A DNA stretch of 64,000 nt, from positions 123,995-187,994 of the forward strand of contig JAPDOI010001370.1 in assembly GCA_029168955.1 (NCBI GenBank), given 5' to 3'. Origin of the DNA: Aplectana chamaeleonis (Eukaryota; Nematoda; Chromadorea; Rhabditida; Cosmocercidae). Each line of letters starts with the position of its first letter. Position 1 is the stretch's first letter. This document shows positions 32,201 to 47,200 of this stretch, one piece after another. Below the pieces are notes generated by a model that was not told the DNA's origin, did not search any database, and was given only the letters and a program-made list of their open reading frames with translations. The translations under genes and the position numbers were made by a program.

Positions 32201-35200
32201 AATCGATAAAACACGTCGTAGGCTGTTCTTTTCGATGGGAAGGGACAGGGGAAGTGACTAACAAGTTTGTTACCTACTGTTTCACATTAACTACTTTACT
32301 TCTTACTGCTTATCATATGAAGTGATATTATCAGTTGGTAGATCAAATCGCTAAAACACGTCGTAGGCTGTTCTTTTCGATGGGAAGGGACAGGGGAAGT
32401 GACTAACAAGTTTGTTACCTACTGTTTCACATTAACTACTTTACTTCTTACTGCTTATCATATCAAACTGATATTATCAGTTGGTAGATCAAATCGCTAA
32501 AACACGTCGTAGGCTGTTCTTTTCGATGGGAAGGGACAGGGGAAGTGACTAACAAGTTTGTTACCTACTGTTTCACATTAACTACTTTACTTCTTACTGC
32601 TTATCATATCAAGTGATATTATCAGTTGGTAGATCAAATCGCTAAAACACGTCGTAGGCTGTTCTTTTCGATGGGAAGGGACAGAGGAAGTGACTAACAA
32701 GTTTGTTACCTACTGTTTCACATTAACTACATTACTTCTTACTGCTTATCATATCAAGTGATATTATCAGTTGGTAGATCAAATCGCTAAAACACGTCGT
32801 AGGCTGTACTTTTCGATGGGAAGGGACAGGGGAAGTGACTAACAAGTTTGTTACCTACTGTTTCACATTAACTACTTTACTTCTTACTGCTTATCATATC
32901 AAGTGATATTATCAGTTGGTAGATCAAATCGCTAAAACACGTCGTAGGCTGTTCTTTTCGATGGGAAGGGACAGGGGAAGTGACTAACAAGTTTGTTACC
33001 TACTGTTTCACATTAACTACTTTACTTCTTACTGCTTATCATATCAAGTGATATTATCAGTTGGTAGATCAAATCGCTAAAACACGTCGTAGGCTGTACT
33101 TTTCGATGGGAAGGGACAGGGGAAGTGACTAACAAGTTTGTTACCTACTGTTTCACATTAACTACTTTACTTCTTACTGCTTATCATATCAAACTGATAT
33201 TATCAGTTGGTAGATCAAATCGCTAAAACACGTCGTAGGCTGTTCTTTTCGATGGGAAGGGACAGGGAAAGTGACTAACAAGTTTGTTACCTACTGTTTC
33301 ACATTAACTACATTACTTCTTACTGCTTATCATATCAAGTGATATTATCAGTTGGTAGATCAAATCGCTAAAACACGTCGTAGGCTGTACTTTTCGATGG
33401 GAAGGGACAGGGGAAGTGACTAACAAGTTTGTTACCTACTGTTTCACATTAACTACTTTACTTCTTACTGCTTATCATATCAAAGTGATATTATCAGTTG
33501 GTAGATCAAATCGCTAAAACACGTCGTAGGCTGTTCTTTTCGATGGGAAGGGACAGGGGAAGTGACTAACAAGTTTGTTACCTACTGTTTCACATTAACT
33601 ACTTTACTTCTTACTGCTTATCATATCAAACTGATATTATCAGTTGGTAGATCAAATCGCTAAAACACGTCGTAGGCTGTTCTTTTCGATGGGAAGGGAC
33701 AGGGGAAGTGACTAACAAGTTTGTTACCTACTGTTTCTCATTAACTACTTTACTTCTTACTGCTTATCATATCAAGTGATATTATCAGTTGGTAGATCAA
33801 ATCGCTAAAACACGTCGTAGGCTGTTCTTTTCGATGGGAAGGGACAGGGGAAGTGACTAACAAGTTTGTTACCTACTGTTTCACATTAACTACTTTACTT
33901 CTTACTGCTTATCATATCAAGTGATATTATCAGTTGGTAGACCAAATCGCTAAAACACGTCGTAGGCTGTACTTTTCGATGGGAAGGGACAGGGGAAGTG
34001 ACTAACAAGTTCGTTACCTACTGTTTCACATTAACTACTTTACTTCTTACTGCTTATCATATCAAGTGATATTATCAGTTGGTAGATCAAATCGCTAAAA
34101 CACGTCGTAGGCTGTTCTTTTCGATGGGAAGGGACAGGGAGAATGACTAACAAGTTTGTTACCTACTGTTTCACATTAACTACTTTACTTCTTACTGCTT
34201 ATCTTATCAAACTGATATTATCAGTTGGTAGATCAAATCGCTAAAACACGACGTAGGCTGTTCTTTTCGATGGGAAGGGACAGGGAAGTGACTAACAAGT
34301 TTGTTACCTACTGTTTCACATTAACTACTTTACTTCTTACTGCTTATCATATCAAGTGATATTATCAGTTGGTAGATCAAATCGCTAAAACACGTCGTAG
34401 GCTGTTCTTTTCGATGGGAAGGGACAGGGGAAGTGACTAACAAGTTTGTTACCTACTGTTTCACATTAACTACTTTACTTCTTACTGCTTATCATATCAA
34501 ACTGATATTATCAGTTGGTAGATCAAATCGCTAAAACACGTCGTAGGCTGTTCTTTTCGATGGGAAGGGACAGGGGAAGTGACTAACAAGTTTGTTACCT
34601 ACTGTTTCTCATTAACTACTTTACTTCTTACTGCTTATCATATCAAGTGATATTATCAGTTGGTAGATCAAATCGCTAAAACACGTCGTAGGCTGTTCTT
34701 TTCGATGGGAAGGGACAGGGGAAGTGACTAACAAGTTTGTTACCTACTGTTTCACATTAACTACTTTACTTCTTACTGCTTATCATATCAAACTGATATT
34801 ATCAGTTGGTAGATCAAATCGCTAAAACACGTCGTAGGCTGTTCTTTTCGATGGGAAGGGACAGGGAAGTGACTAACAAGTTTGTTACCTACTGTTTCAC
34901 ATTAACTACTTTACTTCTTACTGCTTATCATATCAAACTGATATTATCAGTTGGTAGATCAAATCGCTAAAACACGTCGTAGGCTGTTCTTTTCGATGGG
35001 AAGGGACAGGGGAAGTGACTAACAAGTTTGTTACCTACTGTTTCACATTAACTACTTTACTTCTTACTGCTTATCATATCAAGTGATATTATCAGTTGGT
35101 AGATCAAATCGCTAAAACACGTCGTAGGCTGTTCTTTTCGATGGGAAGGGACAGGGAAGTGACTAATAAGTTTGTTACCTACTGTTTCACATTAACTACT

Positions 35201-38200
35201 TTACTTCTTACTGCTTATCATATAAAGTGATATTATCAGTTGGTAGATCAAATCGCTAAAACACGTCGTAGGCTGTACTTTTCGATGGGAAGGGACAGGG
35301 GAAGTGACTAACAAGTTTGTTACCTACTGTTTCACATTAACTACTTTACTTCTTACTGCTTATCATATGAAGTGATATTATCAGTTGGTAGATCAAATCG
35401 CTAAAACACGTCGTAGGCTGTTCTTTTCGATGGGAAGGGACAGGGGAAGTGACTAACAAGTTTGTTACCTACTGTTTCACATTAACTACTTTACTTCTTA
35501 CTGCTTATCATATCAAACTGATATTATCAGTTGGTAGATCAAATCGCTAAAACACGTCGTAGGCTGTTCTTTTCGATGGGAAGGGACAGGGGAAGTGACT
35601 AACAAGTTTGTTACCTACTGTTTCACATTAACTACTTTACTTCTTACTGCTTATCATATCAAACTGATATTATCAGTTGGTAGATCAAATCGCTAAAACA
35701 CGTCGTAGGCTGTTCTTTTCGATGGGAAGGGACAGGGAAGGGACTTACAAGTTTGTTACCTACTGTTTCACATTAACTTCTTTACTTCTTACTGCTCATC
35801 ATATCAAACTGATATTATCAGTTGGTAGATCAAATCGCTAAAACACGTCGTAGGCTGTACTTTTCGATGGGAAGGGACAGGGGAAGTGACTAAAAAGTTT
35901 GTTACCTACTGTTTCACATTAACTACTTTACTTCTTACTGCTTATCATATGAAGTGATATTATCAGTTGGTAGATCAAATCGCTAAAACACGTCGTAGGC
36001 TGTACTTTTCTATGGGAAGGGTCAGGGGAAGTGACTAAGAAGTTTGTTACCTACTGTTTCACATTAACTACTTTACTTCTTACTGCTTATCATATCAAAC
36101 TGATATTATCAGTTGGTAGACCAAATCGCCAAAACACGTCGTAGGCTGTTCTTTTCGATGGGAAGGGACAGGGAAGTGACTACCAAGTTTGTTCCCTACT
36201 GTTTCACGTTACCTACTTTACTTCTTACTGCTTATCATATCAAGTGATATTATCAGTTGGTAGATCAAATCGCTAAAACACGTCGTAGGCTGTTCTTTTC
36301 GATGGGAAGGGACAGGGGAAGTGACTAACAAGTTTGTTACCTACTGTTTCACATTAACTACTTTACTTCTTACTGCTTATCATATCAAGTGATATTATCA
36401 GTTGGTAGATCAAATCGCCAAAACACGTCGTAGGCTGTTCCTTTCGATGGGAAGGGACAGGGAAGTGACTAACAAGTTTGTTACCTACTGTTTCACATTA
36501 ACTACTTTACTTCTTACTGCTTATCATATCAAAGTGATATTATCAGTTGGTAGATCAAATCGCTAAAACACGTCGTAGGCTGTTCTTTTCGATGGGAAGG
36601 GACAGGGAAGTGACTACCAAGTTTGTTACCTACTGTTTCCCATTCACTACTTTACTTCTTACTGCTTATCATATCAAACTGATATTATCAGTTGGTAGAT
36701 CAAATCGCTAAAACACGTCGTAGGCTGTTCTTTTCGATGGGAAGGGACAGGGGAAGTGACTAACAAGTTTGTAACCTACTGTTTCTCATTAACTACTTTG
36801 CTTCTTACTGCTTATCATATCAAGTGATATTATCAGTTGGTAGATCAAATCGCTAAAACACGTCGCAGGCTGTACTTTTCGATGGGAAGGGACAGGGGGA
36901 GTGACTAACAAGTTTGTTACCTACTGTTTCACATTAACTACTTTACTTCTTACTGCTTATCATATCAAGTGATATTATCAGTTGGTAGATCAAATCGCTA
37001 AAACACGTCGTAGGCTGTTCTTTTCGATGGGAAGGGACAGGGGAAGTGACTAACAAGTTTGTTACCTACTGTTTCACATTAACTACTTTACTTCTTACTG
37101 CTTATCATATCAAACTGATATTATCAGTTGGTAGATCAAATCGCTAAAACACGTCGTAGACTGTTCTTTTCGATGGGAAGGGACAGGGAAAGTGACTAAC
37201 AAGTTTGTTACCTACTGTTTCACATTAACCACTTTACTTCTTACTGCTTATCATATCAAGTGATATTATCAGTTGGTAGACCAAATCGATAAAACACGTC
37301 GTAGGCTGTTCTTTTCGATGGGAAGGACAGGGGAAGTGACTAACAAGTTTGTTACCTACTGTTTCACATTAACTACTTTACTTCTTACTGCTTATCATAT
37401 GAAGTGATATTATCAGTTGGTAGATCAAATCGCTAAAACACGTCGTAGGCTGTACTTTTCGATGGGAAGGGACAGGGGAAGAGACTAACAAGTTTGTTAC
37501 CTACTGTTTCACATTAACTACTTTACTTCTTACTGCTTATCATATCAAGTGATATTATCAGTTGGTAGATCAAATCGCTAAAACACGTCGTAGGCTGTTC
37601 TTTTCGATGGGAAGGGACAGGGAAGAGACTAACAAGTTTGTTACCTACTGTTTCACATTAACTACTTTACTTCTTACTGCTTATCATATCAAACTGATAT
37701 TATCAGTTGGTAGATCAAATCGCTAAAACACGTCGTAGACTGTTCTTTTCGATGGGAAGGGACAGGGAAGTGACTAACAAGTTTGTTACCTACTGTTTCA
37801 CATTAACTACTTTACTTCTTACTGCTTATCATATCAAAGTGATATTATCAGCTGGTAGATCAAATCGCTAAAACACGTAGTAGGCTGTACTTTTCGATGG
37901 GAAGGGACAGGGGAAGTGACTAACGAATTTGTTACCTACTGTTTTACTTAACTACTTTACTTCTTACTGCTTATCATATCAACTGATAATATCAGTTGGT
38001 AGATCAAATCGCTAAAACATGTCGTGGGCTGTACTTTTTCGATGGGAAGGGACAGGGGAAGTGACTAACAAGTTTGTTACCTACTGTTCCACATTAACTA
38101 CTTTACTTCTTACTGCTTATCATATCAAGTGATATTATCAGTTGGTAGATCAAATCTCTAAAACACGTCGTAGGCTGTTCTTTTCTATGCTATGGGTCAG

Positions 38201-41200
38201 GGGACGTGACTAACAACATTGCTTCCTTCTGTTTCACATTAACTACTTTACTTCTTACTGCTTATCATATCAAAGTGATATTATCAGTTGGTAGATCAAA
38301 TCGCTAAAACACGTCGTAGGCTGTACTTTTCGATGGGAAGGGACAGGGAAGTGACTAACAAGTTTGTTACCTACTGTTTCACATTAACTACTTTACTTCT
38401 TACTGCTTATCATATCAAAGTGATATTATCAGTTGGTAGATCAAATCGCTAAAACACGTCGTAGGCTGTTCTTTTCGATGGGAAGGGACAGGGGAAGTGA
38501 CTAACAAGTTTGTTACCTACTGTTTCACATTAACTACTTTACTTCTTACTGCTTATCATATCAAGTGATATTATCAGTTGGTAGATCAAATCGCTAAAAC
38601 ACGTCGTAGGCTGTTCTTTTCGATGGGAAGGGACAGGGAAGTGACTAACAAGTTTGTTACCTACTGTTTCACATTAACTACTTTACTTCTTACTGCTTAT
38701 CATATCAAGTGATATTATCAGTTGGTAGATCAAATCGCTAAAACACGTCGTAGGCTGTACTTTTCGATGGGAAGGGACAGGGAAGTGACTAACAAGTTTG
38801 TTACCTACTGTTTCACATTAACTACTTTACTTCTTACTGCTTATCATATCAAACTGATATTATCAGTTGGTAGATCAAATCGCTAAAACACGTCGTAGGC
38901 TGTTCTTTCGATGGGAAGGGACAGGGAAGTGACTAACAAGTTCGTTACCTACTGTTTCACATTAACTACTTTACTTCTTACTGCTTATCATATCAAGTGA
39001 TATTATCAGTTGGTAGATCAAATCGCTAAAACACGTCGTAGGCTGTACTTTTCGATGGGAAGGGACAGGGGAAGTGACTAACAAGTTTGTTACCTACTGT
39101 TTCACATTAACTACTTTACTTCTTACTGCTTATCATATCAAACTGATATTATCAGTTGGTAGATCAAATCGCTAAAACACGTCGTAGGCTGTTCTTTTCG
39201 ATGGGAAGGGACAGGGGAAGTGACTAACAAGTTTGTTACCTACTGTTTCACATTAACTACTTTACTTCTTACTGCTTATCATATCAAGTGATATTATCAG
39301 TTGGTAGATCAAATCGCTAAAACACGTCGTAGGCTGTACTTTTCGATGGGAAGGGACATGGGAGGTGACTAACAAGTTTGTTACTTACTGTTTCACATTA
39401 ACTACTTTACTTCTTACTGCTTATCATATCAAAGTGATATTATCAGTTGGTAGATCAAATCGCTAAAACACGTCGTAGGCTGTACTTTTCGATGGGAAGG
39501 GACAGGGGAAGTGACTAACAAGTTTGTTACCTACTGTTTCACATTAACTACTTTACTTCTTACTGCTTATCATATCAAAGTGATATTATCAGTTGGTAGA
39601 TCAAATCGCTAAAACACGTCGTAGGCTGTACTTTTCGATGGGAAGGGACAGGGAAGTGACTAACAAGTTTGTTACCTACTGTTTCACATTAACTACTTTA
39701 CTTCTTACTGCTTATCATATCAAACTGATATTATCAGTTGGTAGATCAAATCGCTAAAACACGTCGTAGGCTGTACTTTTCGATGGGAAGGGACAGGGGA
39801 AGTGACTAACAAGTTTGTTACCTACTGTTTCACATTAACTACTTTACTTCTTACTGCTTATCATATCAAACTGATATTATCAGTTGGTAGATCAAATCGC
39901 TAAAACACGTCGTAGGCTGTTCTTTTCGATGGGAAGGGACAGGGAAGTGACTAACAAGTTTGTTACCTACTGTTTCACATTAACTACTTTACTTCTTACT
40001 GCTTATCATATCAAAGTGATATTATCAGTTGGTAGATCAAATCGCTAAAACACGTCGTAGGCTGTACTTTTCGATGGGAAGGGACAGGGAAGTGACTAAC
40101 AAGTTTGTTACCTACTGTTTCACATTAACTACTTTACTTCTTACTGCTTATCATATCAAAGTGATATTATCAGTTGGTAGATCAAATCGCTAAAACACGT
40201 CGTAGGCTGTTCTTTTCGATGGGAAGGGACAGGGAAGTGACTAACAAGTTTGTTACCTACTGTTTCACATTAACTACTTTACTTCTTACTGCTTATCATA
40301 TCAAAGTGATATTATCAGTTGGTAGATCAAATCGCTAAAACACGTCGTAGGCTGTACTTTTCGATGGAAGGACAGGGAAGTGACTAACAAGTTTGTTACC
40401 TACTGTTTCACATTAACTACTTTACTTCTTACTGCTTATCATATCAAAGTGATATTATCAGTTGGTAGATCAAATCGCTAAAACACGTCGTAGGCTGTTC
40501 TTTTCGATGGGAAGGGACAGGGAAGTGACTAACAAGTTTGTTACCTACTGTTTCACATTAACTACTTTACTTCTTACTGCTTATCATATCAAGTGATATT
40601 ATCAGTTGGTAGATCAAATCGCTAAAACACGTCGTAGGCTGTACTTTTCGATGGGAAGGGACAGGGAAGTGACTAACAAGTTTGTTACCTACTGTTTCAC
40701 ATTAACTACTTTACTTCTTACTGCTTATCATATCAAAGTGATATTATCAGTTGGTAGATCAAATCGCTAAAACACGTCGTAGGCTGTTCTTTTCGATGGG
40801 AAGGGACAGGGAAGTGACTAACAAGTTTGTTACCTACTGTTTCACATTAACTACTTTACTTCTTACTGCTTATCATATCAAAGTGATATTATCAGTTGGT
40901 AGATCAAATCGCTAAAACACGTCGTAGGCTGTACTTTTCGATGGGAAGGGACAGGGAAGTGACTAACAAGTTTGTTACCTACTGTTTCACATTAACTACT
41001 TTACTTCTTACTGCTTATCATATCAAGTGATATTATCAGTTGGTAGATCAAATCGCTAAAACACGTCGTAGGCTGTACTTTTCGATGGGAAGGGACAGGG
41101 AAGTGACTAACAAGTTTGTTACCTACTGTTTCACATTAACTACTTTACTTCTTACTGCTTATCATATCAAAGTGATATTATCAGTTGGTAGATCAAATCG

Positions 41201-44200
41201 CTAAAACACGTCGTAGGCTGTACTTTTCGATGGGAAGGGACAGGGAAGTGACTAACAAGTTTGTTACCTACTGTTTCACATTAACTACTTTACTTCTTAC
41301 TGCTTATCATATCAAGTGATATTATCAGTTGGTAGATCAAATCGCTAAAACACGTCGTAGGCTGTACTTTTCGATGGGAAGGGACAGGGAAGTGACTAAC
41401 AAGTTTGTTACCTACTGTTTCACATTAACTACTTTACTTCTTACTGCTTATCATATCAAAGTGATATTATCAGTTGGTAGATCAAATCGCTAAAACACGT
41501 CGTAGGCTGTACTTTTCGATGGGAAGGGACAGGGGAAGTGACTAACAAGTTTGTTACCTACTGTTTCACATTAACTACTTTACTTCTTACTGCTTATCAT
41601 ATCAAAGTGATATTATCAGTTGGTAGATCAAATCGCTAAAACACGTCGTAGGCTGTACTTTTCGATGGGAAGGGACAGGAAGTGACTAACAAGTTTGTTA
41701 CCTACTCTTTCACATTAACTACTTTACTTCTTACTGCTTATCATATCAAACTGATATTATCAGTTGGTAGATCAAATCGCTAAAACACGACTCACGCTGC
41801 ACTTTTCGATGGGAAGGGAGAGGGCGAGGGACTAGCAAGTTTGTTACCTACTGTTTCTCGTTAACTACTTTACTTCTTACTGCTTATCATATCAAGTGAT
41901 ATTATCAGTTGGTAGATCAAATCGCTAAAACACGTCGTAGGCTGTTCTTTTCGATGGGAAGGGACAGGGGAAGTGACTAACAAGTTTGTTACCTACTGTT
42001 TCACATTAACTACTTTACTTCTTACTGCTTATCATATCAAGTGATATTATCAGCTGGTAGATCAAATCGCTAAAACACGTCGTAGGCTGTACTTTTCGAT
42101 GGGAAGGGACAGGGGAAGTGACTAACAAGTTTGTTACCTACTGTTTCACATTAACTACTTTACTTCTTACTGCTTATCATATCAAGTGATATTATCAGTT
42201 GGTAGATCAAATCGCTAATACACGTCGTAGGCTTTTCTTTTCGATGGGAAGGGACAGGAGAAGTGACTAACAAGTTTGTTACCTACTGTTTCACATTCAC
42301 TTCTTTTCTTCTTACTGCTTATCTTATCAAACTGATATTATCAGTTGGTAGATCAAATCGCTAAAACACGTCGTAGGCTGTACTTTTCGATGGGAAGGGA
42401 CAGGGAAGTGACTAACAAGTTTGTTACCTACTGTTTCACATTAACTACTTTACTTCTTACTGCTTATCATATCAAGTGATATTATCAGTTGGTAGATCAA
42501 ATCGCTAAAACACGTCGTAGGCTGTACTTTTCGATGGGATGGGGCAGGGGAAGTGACTAACAAGTTTGTTGCCTACTGTTTCACATTAACTACTTTACTT
42601 CTTACTGCTTATCATATCAAGTGATATTATCAGTTGGTAGATCAAATCGCTAAAACACGTCGTAGGCTGTACTTTTCGATGGGAAGGGACAGGGGAAGTG
42701 ACTAACAAGTTTGTTACCTACTGTTTCACATTAGCTACATTACTTCTTACTGCTTATCATATCAAAGTGATATTATCAGTTGGTAGATCAAATCGCTAAA
42801 ACACGTCGTAGGCTGTACTTTTCGATGGGAAGGGACAGGGGAAGTGACTAACAAGTTTGTTACCTACTGTTTCACATTAGCTACATTACTTCTTACTGCT
42901 TATCATATCAAGTGATATTATCAGCTGGTAGATCAAATCGCTAAAACACGTCGTAGGCTGTACTTTTCGATGGGAAGGGACAGGATAAGTGACTAACAAG
43001 TTTGTTACCTACTGTTTCACATTAACTACTTTACTTCTTACGGCTTATCATATCAAACTGATATTATCAGTTGGTAGATCAAATCGCTAAAACACGTCGT
43101 AGGCTGTTCTTTTCGATGGAAAGGGACAGCGGAAGTGACTAACAAGGTTGTTACCTACTGTGTCTCAGTAACTACTTTACTTCTTACTGCTTATCATATC
43201 AAAGTGATATTATCAGTTGGTAGATCAAATCGCTAAAACACGTCGTAGGCTGTACTTTTCGATGGGAAGGGACAGGGAAGTGACTAACAAGTTTGTTACC
43301 TACTGTTTCACATTAACTACTTTACTTCTTACTGCTTATCATATCAAAGTGATATTATCAGTTGGTAGATCAAATCGCTAAAACACGTCGTAGGCTGTAC
43401 TTTTCGATGGGAAGGACAGGGGAAGTGACTAACAAGTTTGTTACCTACTGTTTCACATTAACTACTTTACTTCTTACTGCTTATCATATCAAAGTGATAT
43501 TATCAGTTGGTAGATCAAATCGCTAAAACACGTCGTAGGCTGTACTTTTCGATGGGAAGGGACAGGGGAAGTGACTAACAAGTTTGTTACCTACTGTTTC
43601 ACATTAACTACTTTACTTCTTACTGCTTATCATATCAAACTGATATTATCAGTTGGTAGATCAAATCGCTAAAACACGTCGTAGGCTGTTCTTTTCGATG
43701 GGAAGGGACAGGGAAGTGACTAACAAGTTTGTTACCTACTGTTTCACATTAACTACTTTACTTCTTACTGCTTATCATATCAAGTGATATTATCAGTTGG
43801 TAGATCAAATCGCTAAAACACGTCGTAGGCTGTGCTTTTCGATGGGAAGGGACAGGGAAATTGACTAACAAGTTTGTTACCTACTGTTTCACATTAACTA
43901 CTTTACTTCTTACTGCTTATCATATCAAGTGATATTATCAGTTGGTAGATCAAATCGCTAAAACACGTCGTAGGCTGTACTTTTCGATGGGAAGGGACAG
44001 GGGAAGTGACTAACAAGTTTGTTACCTACTGTTTCACATTAACTACTTTACTTCTTACTGCTTATCATATCAAACTGATATTATCAGTTGGTAGATCAAA
44101 TCGCTAAAACACGTCGTAGGCTGTACTTTTCGATGGGAAGGGACAGGGGAAGTGACTAACAAGTTTGTTACCTACTGTTTCACATTAACTACTTTACTTC

Positions 44201-47200
44201 TTACTGCTTATCATATCAAGTGATATTATCAGTTGGTAGATCAAATCGCTAAAACACGTCGTAGGCTGTACTTTTCGATGGGAAGGGACAGGGGAAGTGA
44301 CTAACAAGTTTGTTACCTACTGTTTCACATTAACTACTTTACTTCTTACTGCTTATCATATCAAGTGATATTATCAGTTGGTAGATGAAATCGCTAAAAC
44401 ACGTCGTAGGCTGTACTTTTCGATGGGAAGGGACAGCATAAGTGACTAACAAGTTTGTTACCTACTGTTTCACATTAACTACTTTACTTCTTACTGCTTA
44501 TCATATGAAGTGATATTATTAGTCGGTAGATCAAATCGCTAAAACACGTCGTAGGCTGTACTTTTCGATGGGAAGGGACAGTGGAAGTGACTAACGAGTT
44601 TGTTACCTACTGTTTCACATTAACTACTTTACTTCTTACTGCTTATCATATCAAACTGATATTATCAGTTGGTAGATCAAATCGCCAAAACACGTCGTAG
44701 GCTGTACTTTTCGATGGGAAGGGACAGGGAAGTGACTAACAAGTTTGTTACCTACTGTTTCTCATTAACTACTTTACTTCTTACTGCTTCTCATATCAAC
44801 CTGATATTATCAGTTGGTAGATCAAATCGCTAAAACACGTCGTAGGCTGTACTTTTCGATGGGAAGGGACAGGGGAAGTGACTAACAAGTTTGTTACCTA
44901 CTGTTTCACATTAACTACTTTACATCTTACTGTTTATCATATCAAGTGATATTATCAGTTGGTAGATCAAATCGTTAAAACACGTCGTAGGCTGTACTTT
45001 TCGATGGGAAGGGACAGGGGAAGTGACTAACAAGTTTGTTACCTACTGTTTCACACTAACTACTTTACTTCTTACTGCTTATCATATAAAGTGATATTAT
45101 CAGTTGGTAGATCAAATCGCTAAAACACGTCGTAGGCTGTACTTTTCGATGGGAAGGGACAGGGGAAAAGACTAACAAGTTTGTTACCTACTGTTTCACA
45201 TTAACTACTTTACTTCTTACTGCTTATCATATCAAAGTGATATTATCAGTTGGTAGATCAAATCGCTAAAACACGTCGTAGGCTGTTCTTTTCGATGGGA
45301 AGGGACAGGGAAGTGACTAACAAGTTTGTTACCTACTGTTTCACATTAACTACTTTACTTCTTACTGCTTCTCATATCAAGTGATATTATCAGTTGGTAG
45401 ATCAAATCGCTAAAACACGTCGTAGGCTGTATTTTTCGTCGGAAGGGACAGGGGAAGTGACTAACAAGTTTGTTACCTACTGTTTCACATTAACTACTTT
45501 ACTTCTTATTGCTTATCATATCAAAGTGATATTATCAGTTGGTAGATCAAATCGCTAAAACACGTCGTAGGCTGTACTTTTCGATGGGAAGGGACAGGGA
45601 AGTGACTAACAAGTTTGTTACCTACTGTTTCACATTAACTACTTTACTTCTTACTGCTTATCATATCAAGTGATATTATCAGTTGGTAGATCAAATCGCT
45701 AAAACACGTCGTAGGCTGTACTTTTCGATGGGAAGGGACAGGGGAAGTGACTAACAAGTTTGTTACCTACTGTTTCACATTAACTACTTTACTTCTTACT
45801 GCTTATCATATCAAGTGATATTATCAGTTGGTAGATCAAATCGCTAAAACACGTCGTAGGCTGTACTTTTCGATGGGAAGGGACAGGGGAAGTGACTAAC
45901 AAGTTTGTTACCTACTGTTTCACATTAACTACTTTACTTCTTACTGCTTATCATATCAAGTGATATTATCAGTTGGTAGATCAAATCGCTAAAACACGTC
46001 GTAGGCTGTACTTTTCGATGGGAAGGGACAGGGGAAGTGACTAACAAGTTTGTTACCTACTGTTTCACATTAACTACTTTACTTCTTACTGCTTATCATA
46101 TCAAGTGATATTATCAGTTGGTAGATCAAATCGCTAAAACACGTCGTAGGCTGTACTTTTCGATGGGAAGGGACAGGGGAAGTGACTAACAAGTTTGTTA
46201 CCTACTGTTTCACATTAACTACTTTACTTCTTACTGCTTATCATATGAAGTGATATTATCAGTTGGTAGATCAAATCGCTAAAACACGTCGTAGGCTGTA
46301 CTTTTCGATGGGAAGGGACAGGGAAGTGACTAACAAGTTTGTTACCTACTGTTTCACATTAACTACTTTACTTCTTACTGCTTATCATATCAAAGTGATA
46401 TTATCAGTTGGTAGATCAAATCGCTAAAACACGTCGTAGGCTGTACTTTTCGATGGGAAGGGACAGGGGAAGTGACTAACAAGTTTGTTACCTACTGTTT
46501 CACATTAACTACTTTACTTCTTACTGCTTATCATATCAAACTGATATTATCAGTTGGTAGATCAAATCGCTAAAACACGTCGTAGGCTGTACTTTTCGAT
46601 GGGAAGGGACAGGGGAAGTGACTAACAAGTTTGTTACCTACTGTTTCACATTAACTACTTTACTTCTTACTGCTTATCATATCAAACTGATATTATCAGT
46701 TGGTAGATCAAATCGCTAAAACACGTCGTAGGCTGTTCTTTTCGATGGGAAGGGACAGGGGAAGTGACTAACAAGTTTGTTACCTACTGTTTCACATTAA
46801 CTACATTACTTCTTACTGCTTATCATATCAAACTGATATTATCAGTTGGTAGATCAAATCGCTAAAACACGTCGTAGGCTGTACTTTTCGATGGGAAGGG
46901 ACAGGGGAAGTGACTAACAAGTTTGTTACCTACTGTTTCACATTAACTACTTTACTTCTTACTGCTTATCATATCAAGTGATATTATCAGTTGGTAGATC
47001 AAATCGCTAAAACACGTCGTAGGCTGTACTTTTCGATGGGAAGGGACAGGGGAAGTGACTAACAAGTTTGTTACCTACTGTTTCACATTAACTACTTTAC
47101 TTCTTACTGCTTATCATATCAAACTGATATTATCAGTTGGTAGATCAAATCGCTAAAACACGTCGTAGGCTGTACTTTTCGATGGGAAGGGACAGCATAA

